Source: Hydrogenophilales bacterium (GTDB lineage: Bacteria; Pseudomonadota; Gammaproteobacteria; Burkholderiales; Thiobacillaceae). From it: 64,000 nucleotides of DNA. The notes under the pieces were generated by a model that saw nothing but the letters and a program-made list of their open reading frames with translations, was not told where the DNA came from and did not search any database. The stretch's first letter is position 1. Each line of letters starts with the position of its first letter. Shown in pieces: positions 62,698 to 64,000 of this stretch. The stretch covers positions 1 through 64,000 of the forward strand of contig JADJCP010000007.1 in assembly GCA_016703155.1 (NCBI GenBank). Direction: 5' to 3'. The position numbers were made by a program, and so were the translations under genes.

Positions 62698-63930
62698 TTA
62701 TTCGTAACGAAGTGCGTCGATCGGCGACAGACGCGCCGCCTTGCGCGCCGGGTACCAGCCGAAGAAGGTACCAATACCCGCCGCGAAAATCACCGCAAGC
62801 AATGTCGCGCGGGGTTGCAGTACGACTTGCCAGCCAGCGAAATGCCCCAGTGCCAGGGCGCCGCTCACGCCCAACGCAATGCCCACGAGTGCGCCAAACA
62901 GGCTGAGGATGACCGCCTCGGCGAGAAACTGGATAAGAATGTCGCCGCGTCGGGCGCCGACCGCCATGCGGATACCGATTTCGCGGGTGCGTTCGGTGAC
63001 CGAGACCAGCATGATGTTCATGATGCCGATGCCGCCGACCAGCAGGGAAACCGAGGCGACCGCGGCGAGCAGGCCGGAGAGAACATCCGAGGCGGCCTGC
63101 TCGGCTTTGACCACCTCGGACAGGTTGCGTATGTTGAAATCGTCGTCCTGCCCTGGTTGCAGGCGGTGGCGCTGGCGCAGCAGTTCGCGTACCTGGGTTT
63201 CCGCCAGTTTCATGTCGACGCCATCGGCCATCTTGATGTTGGCATGGCCGACTGTACGCAGCCGCCCCTGGAATTGGCCGAGGATGCGGCCGCGCGCGGT
63301 ATTGATCGGGATCAGTACGGTATCGTCCTGGTCCTGACCCATGAAACTCTGGCCCTTGGATTCGAGCAGCCCGACGATGGTGAAGGGTACATACTTGACG
63401 CGGATCGTCTGGCCGGTCGGGTCGGTGCCGCCGAACAGCATCTGTGCCACGGTCTGGCCGACCAAGGCGACTTTGGCCGAGGTGCGCGCGTCGTTTTCAT
63501 CCAGCGGTCGGCCGCGTGCCACGGGCCAGTCGCGCGCCGCCAGATAGTCCGGCGTCACGCCGTAGATCACCGTCGACCAGTTCAGGTTGCCGTAGATCAG
63601 TTGGCCCGTGCCGCGCAGGGCGGGTGCCGCCGCCAGGACGCCGGGGACATCGGCGGCAATGGCGGCGATATCGTTCTCGGTCAATGTGTTGCGTGAGCCG
63701 CTGCTCAGCCGGACGCCACTGGAGGTGACGGTGCCGGGTATGACGACCATGGTGTTCGAGCCCAGGCTTTTTAGTTGTTCGGCGACCTTGCGCTTGGCGC
63801 CCTCGCCCACCGCCAGCATGGTGATGACGGCGGCGACACCGATGATGATGCCCAGGGCGGTGAGGGTGCTGCGCATCTTGTTGGCGCGCAACGAACTCAG
63901 CGCGCTCAGCAGGGTGTCCAGCCATTTCAT
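62698..63930 (-). CDS. MacB-like ABC transporter permease
   Basis: 410 residues: N-terminal helix (MRSTLTALGIIIGVAAVITM), MacB periplasmic domain (VGQTVAQMLFGGTDPTGQTI, YVPFTIVGLLESKGQSFMGQ) and the C-terminal FtsX domain (VSVTERTREIGIRMAVGARR, ending ARKAARLSPIDALRYE). Its ATG overlaps the stop of the ATPase gene that enters from the window edge. This is a second MacB-type system, closer to canonical MacB than the pair at 33.7-36.1 kb. Confidence 0.93.
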   Translation of the reverse strand: MKWLDTLLSALSSLRANKMRSTLTALGIIIGVAAVITMLAVGEGAKRKVAEQLKSLGSNTMVVIPGTVTSSGVRLSSGSRNTLTENDIAAIAADVPGVLAAAPALRGTGQLIYGNLNWSTVIYGVTPDYLAARDWPVARGRPLDENDARTSAKVALVGQTVAQMLFGGTDPTGQTIRVKYVPFTIVGLLESKGQSFMGQDQDDTVLIPINTARGRILGQFQGRLRTVGHANIKMADGVDMKLAETQVRELLRQRHRLQPGQDDDFNIRNLSEVVKAEQAASDVLSGLLAAVASVSLLVGGIGIMNIMLVSVTERTREIGIRMAVGARRGDILIQFLAEAVILSLFGALVGIALGVSGALALGHFAGWQVVLQPRATLLAVIFAAGIGTFFGWYPARKAARLSPIDALRYE

Positions 63931-64000
63931 GCCGTGCCCTCAAGCATGCTACGGGCGCGCTGAGGCATAGCCACGGCGCGATCCTCGACGACCTGGCCAT
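63927..64000 (-). CDS. ABC transporter ATPase, C-terminal end only (partial)
   Basis: The last 23 codons (GQVVEDRAVAMPQRARSMLE, then GTA and stop at 63927) of a gene that continues beyond the window. The ATGA overlap with the MacB-like permease and the typical DGQVVED tail of LolD/MacB ATPases give the identity. Confidence 0.65.
   Translation of the reverse strand, partial: GQVVEDRAVAMPQRARSMLEGTA

Overview
The window is a GC-rich chromosomal segment from a betaproteobacterium, most likely a chemolithotrophic sulfur oxidiser of the Thiobacillaceae/Nitrosomonadales type. This is inferred from gene content: soxYZ, a dsrS homologue, two exported rhodanese proteins, a TauE/SafE exporter, rubredoxin, and the typical betaproteobacterial blocks pilT-pilU, yggS-proC-yggT-DUF167, rlmH/maf/rng and pilGHIJ-chpA. 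There is no rRNA operon and no CRISPR array; two tRNA genes lie near 59.5 kb.

Layout. 0-4.1 kb: large unknown Ig/PKD-like and TPR proteins, probably one gene split by two compensating indels. 4.3-6.8 kb: hsp20, argB and a conserved hypothetical. 7.0-12.8 kb: a sensory/envelope group of hybrid histidine kinase, TonB-dependent receptor and YfiR-like protein. 12.9-21.7 kb: an integrated element (tyrosine integrase, AlpA, PriCT-2/DUF3987 primase-helicase, small genes, and a lower-GC cargo of secreted SNase-like nuclease, Cys-rich secreted microprotein and small membrane protein). It sits at the start codon of an EVE-domain gene. 21.7-26.3 kb: EVE gene, TauE exporter and a DUF3530-like hydrolase gene cut by an IS21-family element with a 7-bp target duplication. 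26.3-31.5 kb: pilU-pilT and the divergent yggS-proC-yggT-DUF167 run. 31.5-39.4 kb: rng, maf, a four-gene MacB-like ABC exporter, rlmH and a SenB-like glycosyltransferase, all on the minus strand. 39.5-43.5 kb: thioredoxin-like protein, soxYZ, exported rhodanese, DUF302 protein and a Gly/Pro-rich exported protein. 43.6-47.4 kb: dsrS, hemL, thiE, thiD. 47.4-57.5 kb: rubredoxin, a PhnD-like/rhodanese fusion and the Pil-Chp chemosensory operon for type IV pili. 57.5-64 kb: HAD phosphatase, CbiM-like permease, ProQ/FinO protein, tRNA-Glu and tRNA-Ala, mlaA, greB, uppP, a YkgJ-type protein, a small exported protein and a second MacB-like transporter.

The genes support two themes. One is sulfur oxidation: the SoxYZ carrier, rhodaneses, DsrS and a possible sulfite exporter. 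The other is twitching motility and its control: PilT/PilU retraction motors plus PilGHIJ-ChpA.

Data quality: at least ten otherwise well-conserved genes carry single-base indels, often in short G/C or T runs (hsp20, yfiR-like, integrase, istA, istB, senB-like, thiE, pilI, mlaA and a small membrane protein gene). Core genes are hit as often as mobile ones, so I read most of these as residual assembly errors, not gene decay. They are typed as pseudogene only because the reading frame is broken as given.
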